From Nostoc sp. NMS7 (lineage in GTDB: Bacteria > Cyanobacteriota > Cyanobacteriia > Cyanobacteriales > Nostocaceae), in contig NZ_JABXKJ010000125.1 of the NCBI RefSeq assembly GCF_017115085.1, positions 1 through 46,354 on the forward strand: DNA of 46,354 nt, written 5' to 3'. The notes under the pieces are model-generated. The model saw only the letters and a program-made list of their open reading frames with translations, was not told where the DNA came from and did no database searches. The position numbers and the translations under genes were made by a program. Shown piece by piece: positions 34,399 to 46,109 of the stretch (its first letter is position 1; each line of letters begins with the position of its first letter).

Positions 34399-34875
34399 AT
34401 GACTACCCTGAGCAAGCGGATTATAGTCACGACGATAGCAGGGATCTGCGTGTCCCTTGTCATAGCCTCATGCTCGACGACGGATATGGCAGTCGAGCGC
34501 TCGACCTCTGCCTCTGGTGCCGGTATCAGCCGTTCGAGATAGGCAATGAGTGAAGACTCCGCCTACGAAGATGGCGTTTTCACGGCGACTGGTCAATACG
34601 GGGGCCTCCCCTCGTCCATCACGGTGACTGTCACCTTGGTCGACGACGTTATCACCAGCGTCAGAGTTACTCCTAATGCGACGAACCCGACATCCCTCGA
34701 CTTGCAGCACCGCTTTGCTGCCGCGATCCCGGTGGTCGTTGTCGGGAAGCGCATTGACGAGGTGAAAGTGGATCGCCTCGCAGGTTCCAGCAGTACGCCC
34801 GACGGATTCAATGCTGCGATCCAACGGATCAAAGAGCAGGCTCGAAATAACGCTTCACAGACACCAGGCGCATAG
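34399..34875 (+). pseudogene. FMN-binding-domain lipoprotein with a premature stop
   Basis: The ATG at 34399 (AAGGAG upstream) encodes a lipoprotein signal peptide with lipobox LVIASC (Cys25). A TAG at 34540-34542 interrupts the frame at codon 48, and the same frame continues AMSEDSAYEDGVFTATG through an FMN_bind domain to 34875. The flavinylation motif region reads DRLAGSSSTPDGFNAAI, with Ser in the position that ApbE normally modifies (Thr or Ser). Lipoproteins of this type carry covalent FMN for extracytoplasmic electron transfer. The preceding ApbE gene is its expected maturase. Confidence 0.8.
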
Positions 34876-34907
34876 GGCGGACGACCCGGATATATTTCAA
34901 CTGATGA

Positions 34908-35574
<667 letters not shown>

Positions 35575-35593
35575 GCCGATTTCAAACCAATAA

Positions 35594-36589
<996 letters not shown>

Positions 36590-36639
36590 ACAAAATCGCT
36601 GACCATAGAATTTTAACCCCAATAAGGAGGGAGGTGCGG

Positions 36640-37428
36640 ATGACAAATACACAGCAGCAGGACTCTGTAAGGATAAGTGAAGCGGCACATAAAAACCATG
36701 AAGAACTGTTTCCAAACCACAAATCGACCCTGAAAGTAACCGACCCTGAACTGATCGAAGTCTTTGACAACTTCGCCTTCGACGAAGTAATTGCTGAGAG
36801 CAAGCTGGATACAAAGACAAGAGTCATGCTGATTCTGGCGTCTATCATCGGCAGCCAGGCAGTAAGCGAATACAGGGTTATGGTGGGCGCTGCGCTCAAT
36901 GTCGGAGTAACGCCGATTGAAATCAAGGAGATCCTGTATCAGTCGATACCCTACGTGGGTATGGCGAAAGCATTTGATTTCGTCCATGCCACTAATGAAG
37001 TGATGTCCAGCAGGGGCATTCAATTACCTTTAGAAGGGCAATCGACCACCAGCCCGGAAACCCGCTACGACAAAGGGCTGACAGTACAAAAAGCCATATT
37101 CGGCGAAACGATCGATCAAATGTATGAGCGATCGCCCAAAGACCAGCTACACATTCAAAGGTTTCTGTCTAGCAATTGCTTTGGCGATTATTACACCCGC
37201 AATGGCATAGATATAAGCTTCAGGGAGATGATCACATTATCTATTCTCATTGCTCTGGGCGGGGTTGAATCACAGATAAAGGGGCACATTCAAGGCAACC
37301 TAAATGTCGGAAACGGCAAAGACATCCTGCTGGATCTGATTACACAATTGTTGCCGTGGGTGGGATATCCCCGAACACTGAATGCTTTGCAATGCTTGAA
37401 TGAAGTCGTGAATAAACCCAACTCTTAA
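36640..37428 (+). CDS. Carboxymuconolactone decarboxylase family protein with two CMD domains
   Basis: 262 residues from the ATG at 36640, preceded by a strong AAGGAGGGAGGTG. Two tandem CMD (AhpD-like) domains are visible, at about 40-120 (LDTKTRVMLILASIIGSQAVSEYRVMVGAALNVGVTPIEIKEI) and 170-255 (DISFREMITLSILIALGGVESQIKGHIQGNLNVG). The redox CXXC of AhpD is absent, so a peroxidase-reductant role is unlikely. The family often occurs beside or fused to a cupin, as in the fragment at 40215. Function of such pairs is not settled. Confidence 0.88.
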   Translation: MTNTQQQDSVRISEAAHKNHEELFPNHKSTLKVTDPELIEVFDNFAFDEVIAESKLDTKTRVMLILASIIGSQAVSEYRVMVGAALNVGVTPIEIKEILYQSIPYVGMAKAFDFVHATNEVMSSRGIQLPLEGQSTTSPETRYDKGLTVQKAIFGETIDQMYERSPKDQLHIQRFLSSNCFGDYYTRNGIDISFREMITLSILIALGGVESQIKGHIQGNLNVGNGKDILLDLITQLLPWVGYPRTLNALQCLNEVVNKPNS

Positions 37429-37459
37429 TGACGTTACTCCTCTCTTCAACATCGGCTTC

Positions 37460-39079
37460 ATGCAAGACATCTTCATTCAATATATTTGCCTGATCTTGAT
37501 CATTCTCGGATTGGTCATGATTGCGAATAAGCTGCGACTGGCTTATCCGATCGTGCTTGTACTGGGCGGACTCGCGCTGAGTTTCATCGCTCCGTTTTCA
37601 AATATCACCATTAACCCAGAGCTAGTTTTCCTGATCTTTCTTCCACCCTTGCTGTATGAAGCGGCGTGGCAAGTCTCGTGGAAAGAATTCTGGAAATGGC
37701 GAGGGCTAATCATCGGGTTTGCTTTTCCGATCGTCATCTTAACGTCATGCGTAATTGCAGTGGTTTCCAGTGCGCTCATTCCCGGTTTTACTCTAGCGAT
37801 GGGCTTTCTGTTGGGTGGCATTATCTCACCGCCTGATGCCGTTTCTGCGACGACGATCATGCGGCGGGTCAACGTGCCGAAATCCCTGGTCAGTCTGATT
37901 GAAGGCGAAAGCTTGCTTAACGATGCCTCGTCGCTGATTGTGTTTCGTTTCGCGTTGGCGGCAGTTCTCACTGGACAGTTTCAATTTCAAGCAGCAGCCG
38001 TCAACTTCGTTTTCGTGATTTTAACGGGAATCGCGATCGGTCTTGTTGTGGGATTGATTTTCTATGGCATTCATCGTTTATTACCTACAACCTCCAGCAT
38101 CGAAATTGTCCTAACCCTGGTTACGCCTTACTGTATGTATTATGCTGCTGAACACTTTCACTGTTCAGGCGTGCTAGCGGTCGTTAGTGGTGGATTGCTC
38201 TTATCCAGCAAGCGCGATCGTTTTCTGAGTTACCAAAGCCGGATTGAAAGCGTAAATGTATGGGCGAATCTGGTCTTTGTCTTAAACGGGCTGATTTTTT
38301 TGCTCATCGGACTGGAATTGCCGTTTGTCGTCCGGCAGCTTGGAAACATTAGTTTAGGCAGTGCCGTTGGGTATGGATTAATCATCGCGATCGTGCTGAT
38401 CGCAACAAGGCTGCTTTGCACACTAGGAACTTCTGTTTTGATGAGAGTCATGAGCCGCTTGATCACGGTGTCAGACCCGAATCCAGGATGGAGAGGCCCG
38501 CTGATTTTCGGTTGGGTGGGAATGCGCGGTGTGGTATCGCTGGCATCCGCACTTTCGGTCCCGCTCCTCACTCAAGCCGGACAGCCATTTCCCTACCGTG
38601 AGCTAATTCTCTTCATCACGTTTATCGTCATTCTCATCACCCTAGTTTTTCAAGGGTTAACGCTTCCTTGGCTGATCCGCACAGTAAACCTCAGAGATAG
38701 GTTCACCCTCATTCCTGAGCAAAAGCAGGAGATGATTATTCAAAAGAAATTAGCGCAGGCTTCGCTTCAATTCCTAGAAGAAAAATACAGTGGCGAGCGT
38801 GCGCGAAACGAACATCTGGATAATCTGTTCTCCAAGCTCGAAATTAATCTGAAGTTTTTTGATCGCCAACTCGAAGAATCAAACGTTGCTTTGCAAAACT
38901 CATTAAAAGACTATCAATCGATTTACCTGGAAGTGCTGGAGCGACGACGAGATTTACTGAGCAAAATGAATCGCCGTGCCGAGTTTGATGAAGCGTTGCT
39001 CAGGAAGTATCTTTTATTGACCGACATAGAAGAATTCAGAATCCGGGAGATCGGTGTACAAGAATTCGACACCGAGTGA
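37460..39079 (+). CDS. CPA1-type Na+/H+ antiporter
   Basis: 539 residues with about 12 hydrophobic segments in the first 415 residues and a cytoplasmic charged tail (about 420-539). Family motifs are FLIFLPPLLYEAAW, GGIISPPDAVSATTI, GESLLNDASSLIVFR (Asn-Asp pair of the transport site) and GWVGMRGVVSLA. It exchanges Na+ or K+ for protons across the plasma membrane. It lies 31 bp after the CMD gene in the island run; why it travels with oxidoreductases is unclear, though pH and ion control during electrophile stress is known for other bacteria. Confidence 0.93.
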   Translation: MQDIFIQYICLILIILGLVMIANKLRLAYPIVLVLGGLALSFIAPFSNITINPELVFLIFLPPLLYEAAWQVSWKEFWKWRGLIIGFAFPIVILTSCVIAVVSSALIPGFTLAMGFLLGGIISPPDAVSATTIMRRVNVPKSLVSLIEGESLLNDASSLIVFRFALAAVLTGQFQFQAAAVNFVFVILTGIAIGLVVGLIFYGIHRLLPTTSSIEIVLTLVTPYCMYYAAEHFHCSGVLAVVSGGLLLSSKRDRFLSYQSRIESVNVWANLVFVLNGLIFLLIGLELPFVVRQLGNISLGSAVGYGLIIAIVLIATRLLCTLGTSVLMRVMSRLITVSDPNPGWRGPLIFGWVGMRGVVSLASALSVPLLTQAGQPFPYRELILFITFIVILITLVFQGLTLPWLIRTVNLRDRFTLIPEQKQEMIIQKKLAQASLQFLEEKYSGERARNEHLDNLFSKLEINLKFFDRQLEESNVALQNSLKDYQSIYLEVLERRRDLLSKMNRRAEFDEALLRKYLLLTDIEEFRIREIGVQEFDTE

Positions 39080-39099
39080 GAGGAAACGATCGACGGTAA

Positions 39100-40140
<1,041 letters not shown>

Positions 40141-40214
40141 GCCGCAAAAAATGTGTTCTCTGGTTGCATTCCGTAGCTCATTAAGCAAGGCAACACGTGC
40201 AAGGCAGATAGCTG

Positions 40215-40596
40215 GCATCGGGCGGGTGCAGCGCTGGGGGGGGGCCGGTCGAGGAGATCCGGACAGGAGATGTCGTCCGGATTCCGCCGGGTGTAAAGCA
40301 CTGGCACGGAGCCTCGCCAAACACGCCAATGACACACATCGCCATTGTGGAACAGCTCGACGGTAAGAGCACCGACTGGATGGAAAAGGTCAGTGACCAG
40401 CAGTACGGTACGCCAGTTCAGGCGCAACGGTCGGCATCCTCTGTGCCTGCACGCTCCGTTCCCGGTGTCAGTGTGCAACCGACGCCGGCTCAAAGAACGA
40501 TCGGCGACATCGCCCCAAAGTTGGTTGAACTCACTGACAACGTGCTATTTGGCGATGTGTGGGAACGTCCTGAGCTATCAAAGCGCGATCGCAGCC
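40215..40596 (+). pseudogene. Cupin-CMD fusion fragment cut by an insertion sequence
   Basis: The cupin part begins in mid-domain (GRVQRWGG) and continues, after a one-base frameshift in a run of nine G at 40236-40244, as [23 protein letters not shown], then [22 protein letters not shown] linker leads into a CMD domain start ([20 protein letters not shown], then [12 protein letters not shown]) that ends exactly at the IS boundary. It is a paralogue of the separate cupin (31748) and of CMD proteins. Both termini are missing, so it is dead. Confidence 0.8.
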
Positions 40597-40599
40597 TAG

Positions 40600-42027
40600 A
40601 GAGGCAGTCCAGTAGAAGATATTGACAAATTAAGCAGATTGTGGATTAGTAAGGTGAGAAATTTCTCCAGCATGAGTTTCGGACATACGGGCAAGAACGT
40701 GGAGATTGTGGACAACAGCCATGCGTCGGAGGTCAAAAAGGTTTTTACGTAAGCCAATGTAGCGAGCTTGATCTCCTTGCCACTGAGAAATATGAGCTAA
40801 AGTATGTTCAACACTAACGCGCTCACGGAGTTTTGCACGTCCACTCTCAGTAGTTTGACGTTCCCGTAATTCTACAAGTAGAGACTCATCAGGATGAATA
40901 GAGATACTACACAGATGCTTCTGGTGTGTTTGCCCTGGTGACACCAACAGCCCTGACCATTTGTAATTCTAAGTCTTTGAGAACATGACGTTTGTAGCCA
41001 TCAAATTTTTGACTGCGGCTTTTACGGCCATGACGCATATCCTCATCTTCGATGGAAATACGTCTATCCTTGGCCACAGCTTTACGTTCGCGTAGCGTCC
41101 CGTAGGGAAGCTTTGGGGAACCATCCGATGTCTCTTCCACATCTTGTGTTTCAATTTGCCTTGCATCTTTGAGACTCTTGTTTACCTGATTCTTTGTTTT
41201 GAAGTCCAAATCAGTTTTTTGCTCTACCCAAGACTCAACTGAGTTTAATGCTTGCAATATTGTAGATAGGGCAAGACTGCGAGATTCTGGGTCATCCCAA
41301 TCTAAATCCAAAGCTGCTTTGAGGCTATTTCCAGTGACGATTTCTGCCCCTGCACTTGCAGCCACATTTGCCAAATCTTGTTGATAATTCTGGGCTATAA
41401 CTTCTAATGCTTTTCGTAGTGCATGACCCAACAAGTTGTACGTATCTTCAACTCTTGCCGCTCCCCATAGCGGACTTGAATCTAGCGCCACTTTTAACGA
41501 ACGTGAGTTATAGTCTCCTTGTTTTTGTGCCATATAAATCGTTTTTTCAATTAACCGTCGGTCAAACGACTTTGACATTAAAAGCGCACGAAATCTCACC
41601 AGTGTTCCTTTCCCAAAAGGTGGTTGCTCACAATCAAGACAATCTAAAACTAGCTGCCATCGTCTATCGATTTCAATTGCTTCCATTGCCTCGTCATCTG
41701 AAACCCCTGTATACGCTTGTAGAATGATTGCTAATGCTAATTGTGCGGGTGGTACTGGGCATAACCCGACGCTACTATCCTTAAAAACCGTTGCTAGTTC
41801 TGTTTGAAATTCTGCGTCAAATAATTCGTGACGTATCTGCCTTAAAAATACAAACAGTTTAGCTTTGCGTATACGTTTTGTGACTTTTTCTTCTTTTGCT
41901 GACAGTTCTACGGGAGGGTTCCAAACTAACGGACGCATGGTAGCTGCACTCCTGATAACGTGTTCTCCTCTTTTTACACTCTGCAAAAACTGTGCATCTT
42001 GTCAACTACTTTTACTGGACTGCCTCT
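40600..42027. mobile_element. IS1182-type insertion sequence, decayed
   Basis: The 1428-bp element is bounded by inverted repeats AGAGGCAGTCCAGTAGAAG (left) and AGAGGCAGTCCAGTAAAAG (complement of the right end), one mismatch. It is flanked by CTAG on both sides (40596-40599 and 42028-42031), consistent with a 4-bp palindromic target. The genes on the two sides belong to unrelated proteins (cupin-CMD and xanthine dehydrogenase). Confidence 0.85.
40630..41986 (-). pseudogene. IS1182 family transposase, internally deleted and frameshifted
   Basis: The upstream part (41986 to 40907, 359 codons) has the DUF772-like N-terminal domain (FRQIRHELFDAEFQTELATV and KGTLVRFRALLMSKSFDRRL) and the first catalytic Asp region (LKVALDSSPLWG). 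The C-terminal part (LREHQ-like ELRERQTTESGRAKLRERVSVEH, ARYIGLRKNLFDLRRMAVVHNL) follows in another frame down to 40630. About 100 residues expected between VTRANTPEASV and this part, with the second catalytic Asp, are missing. The element cannot move by itself. Confidence 0.85.
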
Positions 42028-42963
42028 CTAGTCGGTTGGGGAATGGCGACCGGAGTTTGGGGCGCGTTTCAACGACCAGCATCGGCGAGAATTACTTTGA
42101 AGTCGGATGGCACCGCGCACGTCGCCAGCGCCACTTCAGACATCGGGCCGAGAACTTACACGGTGATGACTTCGATTGCTGCTGAATATCTCGGTTTGCC
42201 CGCCGAAAAGGTAAAATTTGAACTTGGGGACACAAAATTACCGGCCGCTCCAGTGCAGGGTGGTTCATTCACCACAGCGAGCGTCGGCACGGCGATTTAT
42301 GAATCGGCACAAAACATCAGACGAAAACTGTTGGCTTTGGCTAATAAAGATGTGGCTTCGCCTTTTAAGACGGCGAAAATCGAAGAGGTCGAGATGCTTG
42401 ACGGAAAGCTGCAAATCAAAGATGATTCGTCGCGATCGATAAATATTTCCGAGTTAATGCGGCGGAACAATCTAAGCGAACTGGTTGACATCCACGAAGC
42501 CAAACCCTCGCCGGAAAGGGAAAAATACGCAACCGGGGCGCATGGCGCGCAATTTGTGGAAGTCAAAGTTGACCCGGATGTCGGGACTATCCACGTCACG
42601 CGCGCCATTGAAGTGAGTGCCTGCGGCAAGATCATGAATCCGAAGACCTCGCACAGCCAGGAAATCGGCGGCGTGGTGTGGGGTATTGGGATGGCGCTGC
42701 AAGAGGCGACTGAAATTGACCACCGTTACGGGCGGATCATGAATCCGAATTTGCAGCACTATCACGTGCCGGTTAATGCCGATATCTTGGAGATCGAAAC
42801 GATATTCGTTGAGGAGGACGATAAAATCGTCAATCCGCTCGGTGTCAAGGGCATGGGCGAACTCGGCATGGTCGGCATCCCGGCGGCGATCGCCAACGCC
42901 GTCTTCCATGCCACAGGCAAGCGCATCAGGGAGTTGCCGATTACGCCGGACAAGTTGCTGTGA
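42028..42963 (+). pseudogene. Xanthine dehydrogenase family molybdopterin subunit, C-terminal fragment
   Basis: About 310 codons beginning at the IS end (LVGWGMATGVWGAFQRPASA) match the C-terminal third of molybdenum-binding subunits of the xanthine dehydrogenase/aldehyde oxidoreductase family (usual length about 740). Motifs for molybdopterin binding (GGSFTTASVG, MNPKTSHSQEIGGVVWGIGMAL) and the catalytic Glu region (KGMGELG) are present. It was truncated by IS-linked deletion. The intact enzyme would oxidise aldehydes or purines, in keeping with the carbonyl theme of the island. The frame continues into the IS at its 5' end. Confidence 0.85.
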
Positions 42964-42975
42964 GTGAGGTCATTG

Positions 42976-43363
42976 TGGGAATACGCAGCCCATGCAGGCA
43001 CCACTACAGCTTATTCTTTCGGCGACAACATCAGTGACTTAGGTCGCTACGCTTGGTACGGCGAAGACTTTGCTAGTGGCGGCACCCACCCCGTCGGTCA
43101 AAAACTGTCTAATCCGTGGGGCTTATGCGACGTACATGGTAATGCATGGGAATGGGTGCAAGACTGGTACGGCGAAAACTACTATGCACAAAGCCCATCC
43201 ACCGACCCTAAAGGATCAGCAAGTGGCAGCCAGCGCATCGTGCGTGGTGGTAGTTGGCATCAAACCGCCGACAGACAGTTGGCGCAGCTCTTTCCGCAAA
43301 TCCTATGAACCGGATTATCGGGGTATCAGCATCGGTTTTCGCCTAGTTATGGCGGCGGATTAA
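42976..43363 (+). pseudogene. SUMF1/formylglycine-generating-enzyme-like gene fragment
   Basis: Starts in mid-domain right after the xanthine dehydrogenase stop (WEYAAHAGTTTAYSFGDN), then GLCDVHGNAWEWVQDWYGE and GSQRIVRGGSWHQTAD. A GACA duplication at 43270-43277 shifts the frame; the continuation SWRSSFRKSYEPDYRGISIG, then FRLVMAAD, is in the next frame. This is the C-terminal part of a formylglycine-generating-enzyme-like domain, very common in cyanobacteria, often fused to kinases or caspases. The N-terminus is absent. Its composition is host-like, so the island II edge is at about 42963-42975. Confidence 0.82.
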
Positions 43364-43410
43364 ATAGCTTTTTATCGGCATTCTGCAAGAAGGATTTTGC
43401 AGAATTATAC

Positions 43411-43596
43411 AATAACTTGGATAGCAAGAAAAACGAGGTTTATATCTGGCTAGCAATCGACCGTAATTCTCGAATAATCGTTGGTTGTTTTGTGGGAGAT
43501 AGAACACGAAAATCAGCCCGTAAATTATGAGATTATTTACCAGATGTTTATCAGCAATGTGCTTTTGCTTATACAGATTTTTGGCAGGTCTACAAA
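43411..43596 (+). pseudogene. IS1 family transposase remnant
   Basis: The frame reads NNLDSKKNEVYIWLAIDR, then GCFVGDRTRKSARKL, a TGA where Trp is expected, then DYLPDVYQQCAFAYTDFWQVYK. This matches the InsB part of IS1 transposase around the conserved KKN..WIWLA.DR and CYTDFW.AY motifs. Neither the start nor the end of the transposase is present. It fills part of the gap between the SUMF1 fragment and chlP. Confidence 0.75.
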
Positions 43597-43676
43597 AGAC
43601 GCTCCGCGAATGTATCTACATCAATTGCCCCTACAACATGGGTCTATTTACAAATGATAAAAATAATATATTGTAG

Positions 43677-43697
43677 GGTGGGCATCTTGCCCGCCCT
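43677..43697. repeat. GGGTGGGC/GCCCGCCC hairpin repeat
   Basis: GGGTGGGCATCTTGCCCGCCC forms an 8-bp stem with one G-T mismatch-type pair. It is part of a TGTAGGGTGGGCATCTTGCC... sequence common between Nostoc genes; a related copy (AGGGCGGGCTTTCCTACCCA) lies at about 3611-3630. It may terminate chlP transcription on the minus strand. Confidence 0.5.
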
Positions 43698-43775
43698 GAT
43701 TCATGAGCGTGCAGGATGTCCACCCCACAAAATTGAGTAATATATTTGTTGTAATTTCCAGTCCTTTGCACTCAA

Positions 43776-45011
43776 TTAAGGTGCAAGGGCATTACCCCGA
43801 ATTAGACTACCAATAGTTTTGGCAGTAATTTTCAGTTGGGTGATGGGATTAGTTGGGACAACCGTCTTATACAGATAGCTATCGAATGTTAGCCGTTGTA
43901 CATCAAGGTCATCGCACATTTCCACAAACGCCTCACGGGTGGCATTGGAACGATAGAACACGCTTTGCAAAATGTCCAGCACCTTGTAAGTGAGTCCGTA
44001 TCTTTTATCCCAACGCTTCAGGTAAACCTTGAGGTCATCTTCTGTAGGAATACGGCTACCACTATTAGATGTTTCTACAATAGTTTCAGCACACATCCGC
44101 CCAGATTTAGCAGCAAAATAAATACCTTCACCAGAGGACTTGGTAACGTAACCAGCAGCATCTCCCACCAAAGCGATGCGACCGACAACACGACGGGGAC
44201 GGGGATGTTCAGGAATGGGGTGGGCTTCGACTTTAATAATTTTACCGCCTGCCAGTTTCTCGGATGCACGGGCGCGGATACCAGCTTGTAACTGTTTGAT
44301 GCTGGCTTTATTGATGTGCATCGTACCAGTACCGACAGCTACGTGGTCATGTTTGGGGAAAACCCAAGCGTAGAAATCGGTAGAAACGTCATCACCGACA
44401 TACATTTCGGCGAGGTCGTTATAGTAGGCCATTTTGTCTTCGGGTAAGCGAATTCGCTCTTGGAAGGCGATCGCATAATTGTAATCCCCAGCGTCCATTT
44501 CCTTAGCAACGCGAGAATTAGCCCCATCCGCCCCAATAATTAGATCCACCTTCAGGGTTTTGGCAATACCCTGTGATATCCCATCTGTATGGTCAATGTA
44601 ATGAATGGTATAGGGGTCAGTATTGTTTCCTGGTATATCGAGTTTATGAACAGTGGCATTAATTAAATTTGCGCCTACTTTTGCGGCGCGATCGCGCAAA
44701 AAGCCATCTAGCACTTCCCGGCGGCACATTCCTATATATTCTTCTTCATTTACCAGATTGATATCAACCTCACGATTGGAAGGTGAAATCATTTTCATCT
44801 TCCGTACCCGGCGATCGATAATCTCTGGTGGCAGGTCAAATTCACTCACCATACATAGGGGAATTGCACCCCCACAAGGCTTTGCATTGTCTAGCTTTCG
44901 CTCAAACAAGTAGGTTTCAATCCCAGAGGCTGCCAGTGTTTCTGCGGCAGATGAACCAGCAGGGCCTGACCCAATAACAGCAACCCGTAGTGTCAAAGGT
45001 CTTTCTCCCAA
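43776..45011 (-). CDS. chlP: Geranylgeranyl diphosphate/chlorophyll reductase
   Basis: 411 residues, full length. N-terminal FAD-binding Rossmann motif VAVIGSGPAGSSAAE; signatures LFERKLDNAKPCGGAIPLCMVSEFDLPPEIIDRR and GRIALVGDAAGYVTKSSGEGIYFAAKSG. It reduces the geranylgeranyl chain to phytyl with NADPH for chlorophyll and tocopherol synthesis. The first codon is TTG at 45011; a second TTG at 44996 would give MTLRVAVIG, the more usual family start. Monocistronic, with the promoter in the 505-bp gap to 45516, where I see no gene or clear motif. Confidence 0.95.
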   Translation of the reverse strand: MGERPLTLRVAVIGSGPAGSSAAETLAASGIETYLFERKLDNAKPCGGAIPLCMVSEFDLPPEIIDRRVRKMKMISPSNREVDINLVNEEEYIGMCRREVLDGFLRDRAAKVGANLINATVHKLDIPGNNTDPYTIHYIDHTDGISQGIAKTLKVDLIIGADGANSRVAKEMDAGDYNYAIAFQERIRLPEDKMAYYNDLAEMYVGDDVSTDFYAWVFPKHDHVAVGTGTMHINKASIKQLQAGIRARASEKLAGGKIIKVEAHPIPEHPRPRRVVGRIALVGDAAGYVTKSSGEGIYFAAKSGRMCAETIVETSNSGSRIPTEDDLKVYLKRWDKRYGLTYKVLDILQSVFYRSNATREAFVEMCDDLDVQRLTFDSYLYKTVVPTNPITQLKITAKTIGSLIRGNALAP

Positions 45012-45516
45012 TCTTCACATTTACCCAAAGCATACTATCACGGTCTTTCGGCTGATTTGACGCTTTACCTTCAGGTTTCTGTTGAAATGCAATATTCCTT
45101 AATGTTTCGATACGAATCGGGAGTAGGGAATGGGGAATTTACCAAATTCTGCGGGTTTAACCCACATTCTCCACTTCTTCGTGTGAGATTTGGCAAATCT
45201 AGGGTGAATTGGCTCTCTAGTGGTTGGACTACCTGGGGAAAGAGATATTTCGGAAGTTCAAAAAATTTTCAGGGAAGTGAGTTGAAAAACTTTCTTACCT
45301 TTTTTTATGATAAAAATACCTATTTTTATTGTGCCTAAGTTAAGTAGATTTTTATGTACGTATTACTCGCCATATAAAGCTAAAGATTGATTCAAAGGTA
45401 CTAAAAATTACATAAATTACCATCGGCTAAAAATCATAAAAATCAGAATTATTTCTGAGGCTATAGACTAAAAAGCCAGTTTATATTCAAAAGAGATAAA
45501 CAAGTTAATAAATTTC

Positions 45517-46011
45517 ATGTTGTTTAGATCCATCGTGATGTCTTTAACCTGTTTAGCTATTGCAGGTAGCAATGGAAATGCAGAAGTTAAAGCATTAACA
45601 AATATCAATTCATTACAATCATCTGAAAAAATCAATCTCGCAGATAAATTAGCATCGGTTCCTGGAGAGAAAATCAACAGTTATAATACTGCGAAATATC
45701 TTGTATCTGGGGAAAATAATTCTGCATTACCCGAAAGCTCTATATCTGATATATCAAAAAATATAGCTATTCAGGAGTTGAATAAGGATAATCATAAGTC
45801 ACGAAAAATATCAACTGAACTGGGGTATGAGAGAAATAGTAACTACATGACTCTAACGCCTACAGGGGAAGCAAATTCACTAGGAAATCCACTTTATGAA
45901 TTGAACTTGTTCGCAAATGGGCAGTTGATTGGTAAATACATAAGCGTATCTGGAAGGGCGTATACCCAAACCAAAGTTTGTAATGGATACTCCGTTGCAG
46001 ATAAAGAATAA
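45517..46011 (+). CDS. Exported protein, possibly a truncated L,D-transpeptidase-like protein
   Basis: 164 residues with a signal peptide (MLFRSIVMSLTCLAIAGSNGNA). A polar low-complexity region (30-110) is followed by NPLYELNLFANGQLIGKYISVSGRAYTQTK, similar to the segment preceding the YkuD-type domain in cyanobacterial secreted proteins (..YEL.LY.NG.L.G.Y..V.GRA.TQ). The expected continuation (GTEAPLPDG-like) appears weakly in the next frame (MDTPLQ at about 45985), so a frameshift may have cut the gene. Assignment is tentative. Confidence 0.4.
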   Translation: MLFRSIVMSLTCLAIAGSNGNAEVKALTNINSLQSSEKINLADKLASVPGEKINSYNTAKYLVSGENNSALPESSISDISKNIAIQELNKDNHKSRKISTELGYERNSNYMTLTPTGEANSLGNPLYELNLFANGQLIGKYISVSGRAYTQTKVCNGYSVADKE

Positions 46012-46076
46012 TTGTTGTTAGTAATGTAGGTATTAGATATAGCAATCCTGTTTGATTTCTAAGAATGGCAACACCG

Positions 46077-46109
46077 AGATCCCCGACTTCTTTGAGAAGT
46101 CGGGGATCT
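46077..46109. repeat. Perfect 15-bp hairpin repeat (AGATCCCCGACTTCT)
   Basis: AGATCCCCGACTTCT TTG AGAAGTCGGGGATCT, 66 bp after the stop of the secreted-protein gene and followed by TATTTCT. It may serve as terminator, and is a dispersed Nostoc repeat (decayed copy near 11060). The remaining sequence to 46354 contains no gene; GGACTTACGCA near 46302 is another dispersed repeat. Confidence 0.75.

Noticed and set aside
45057..45338. 93-codon plus frame upstream of chlP
   Set aside because: No start context or recognisable product; lies in the promoter region of chlP.
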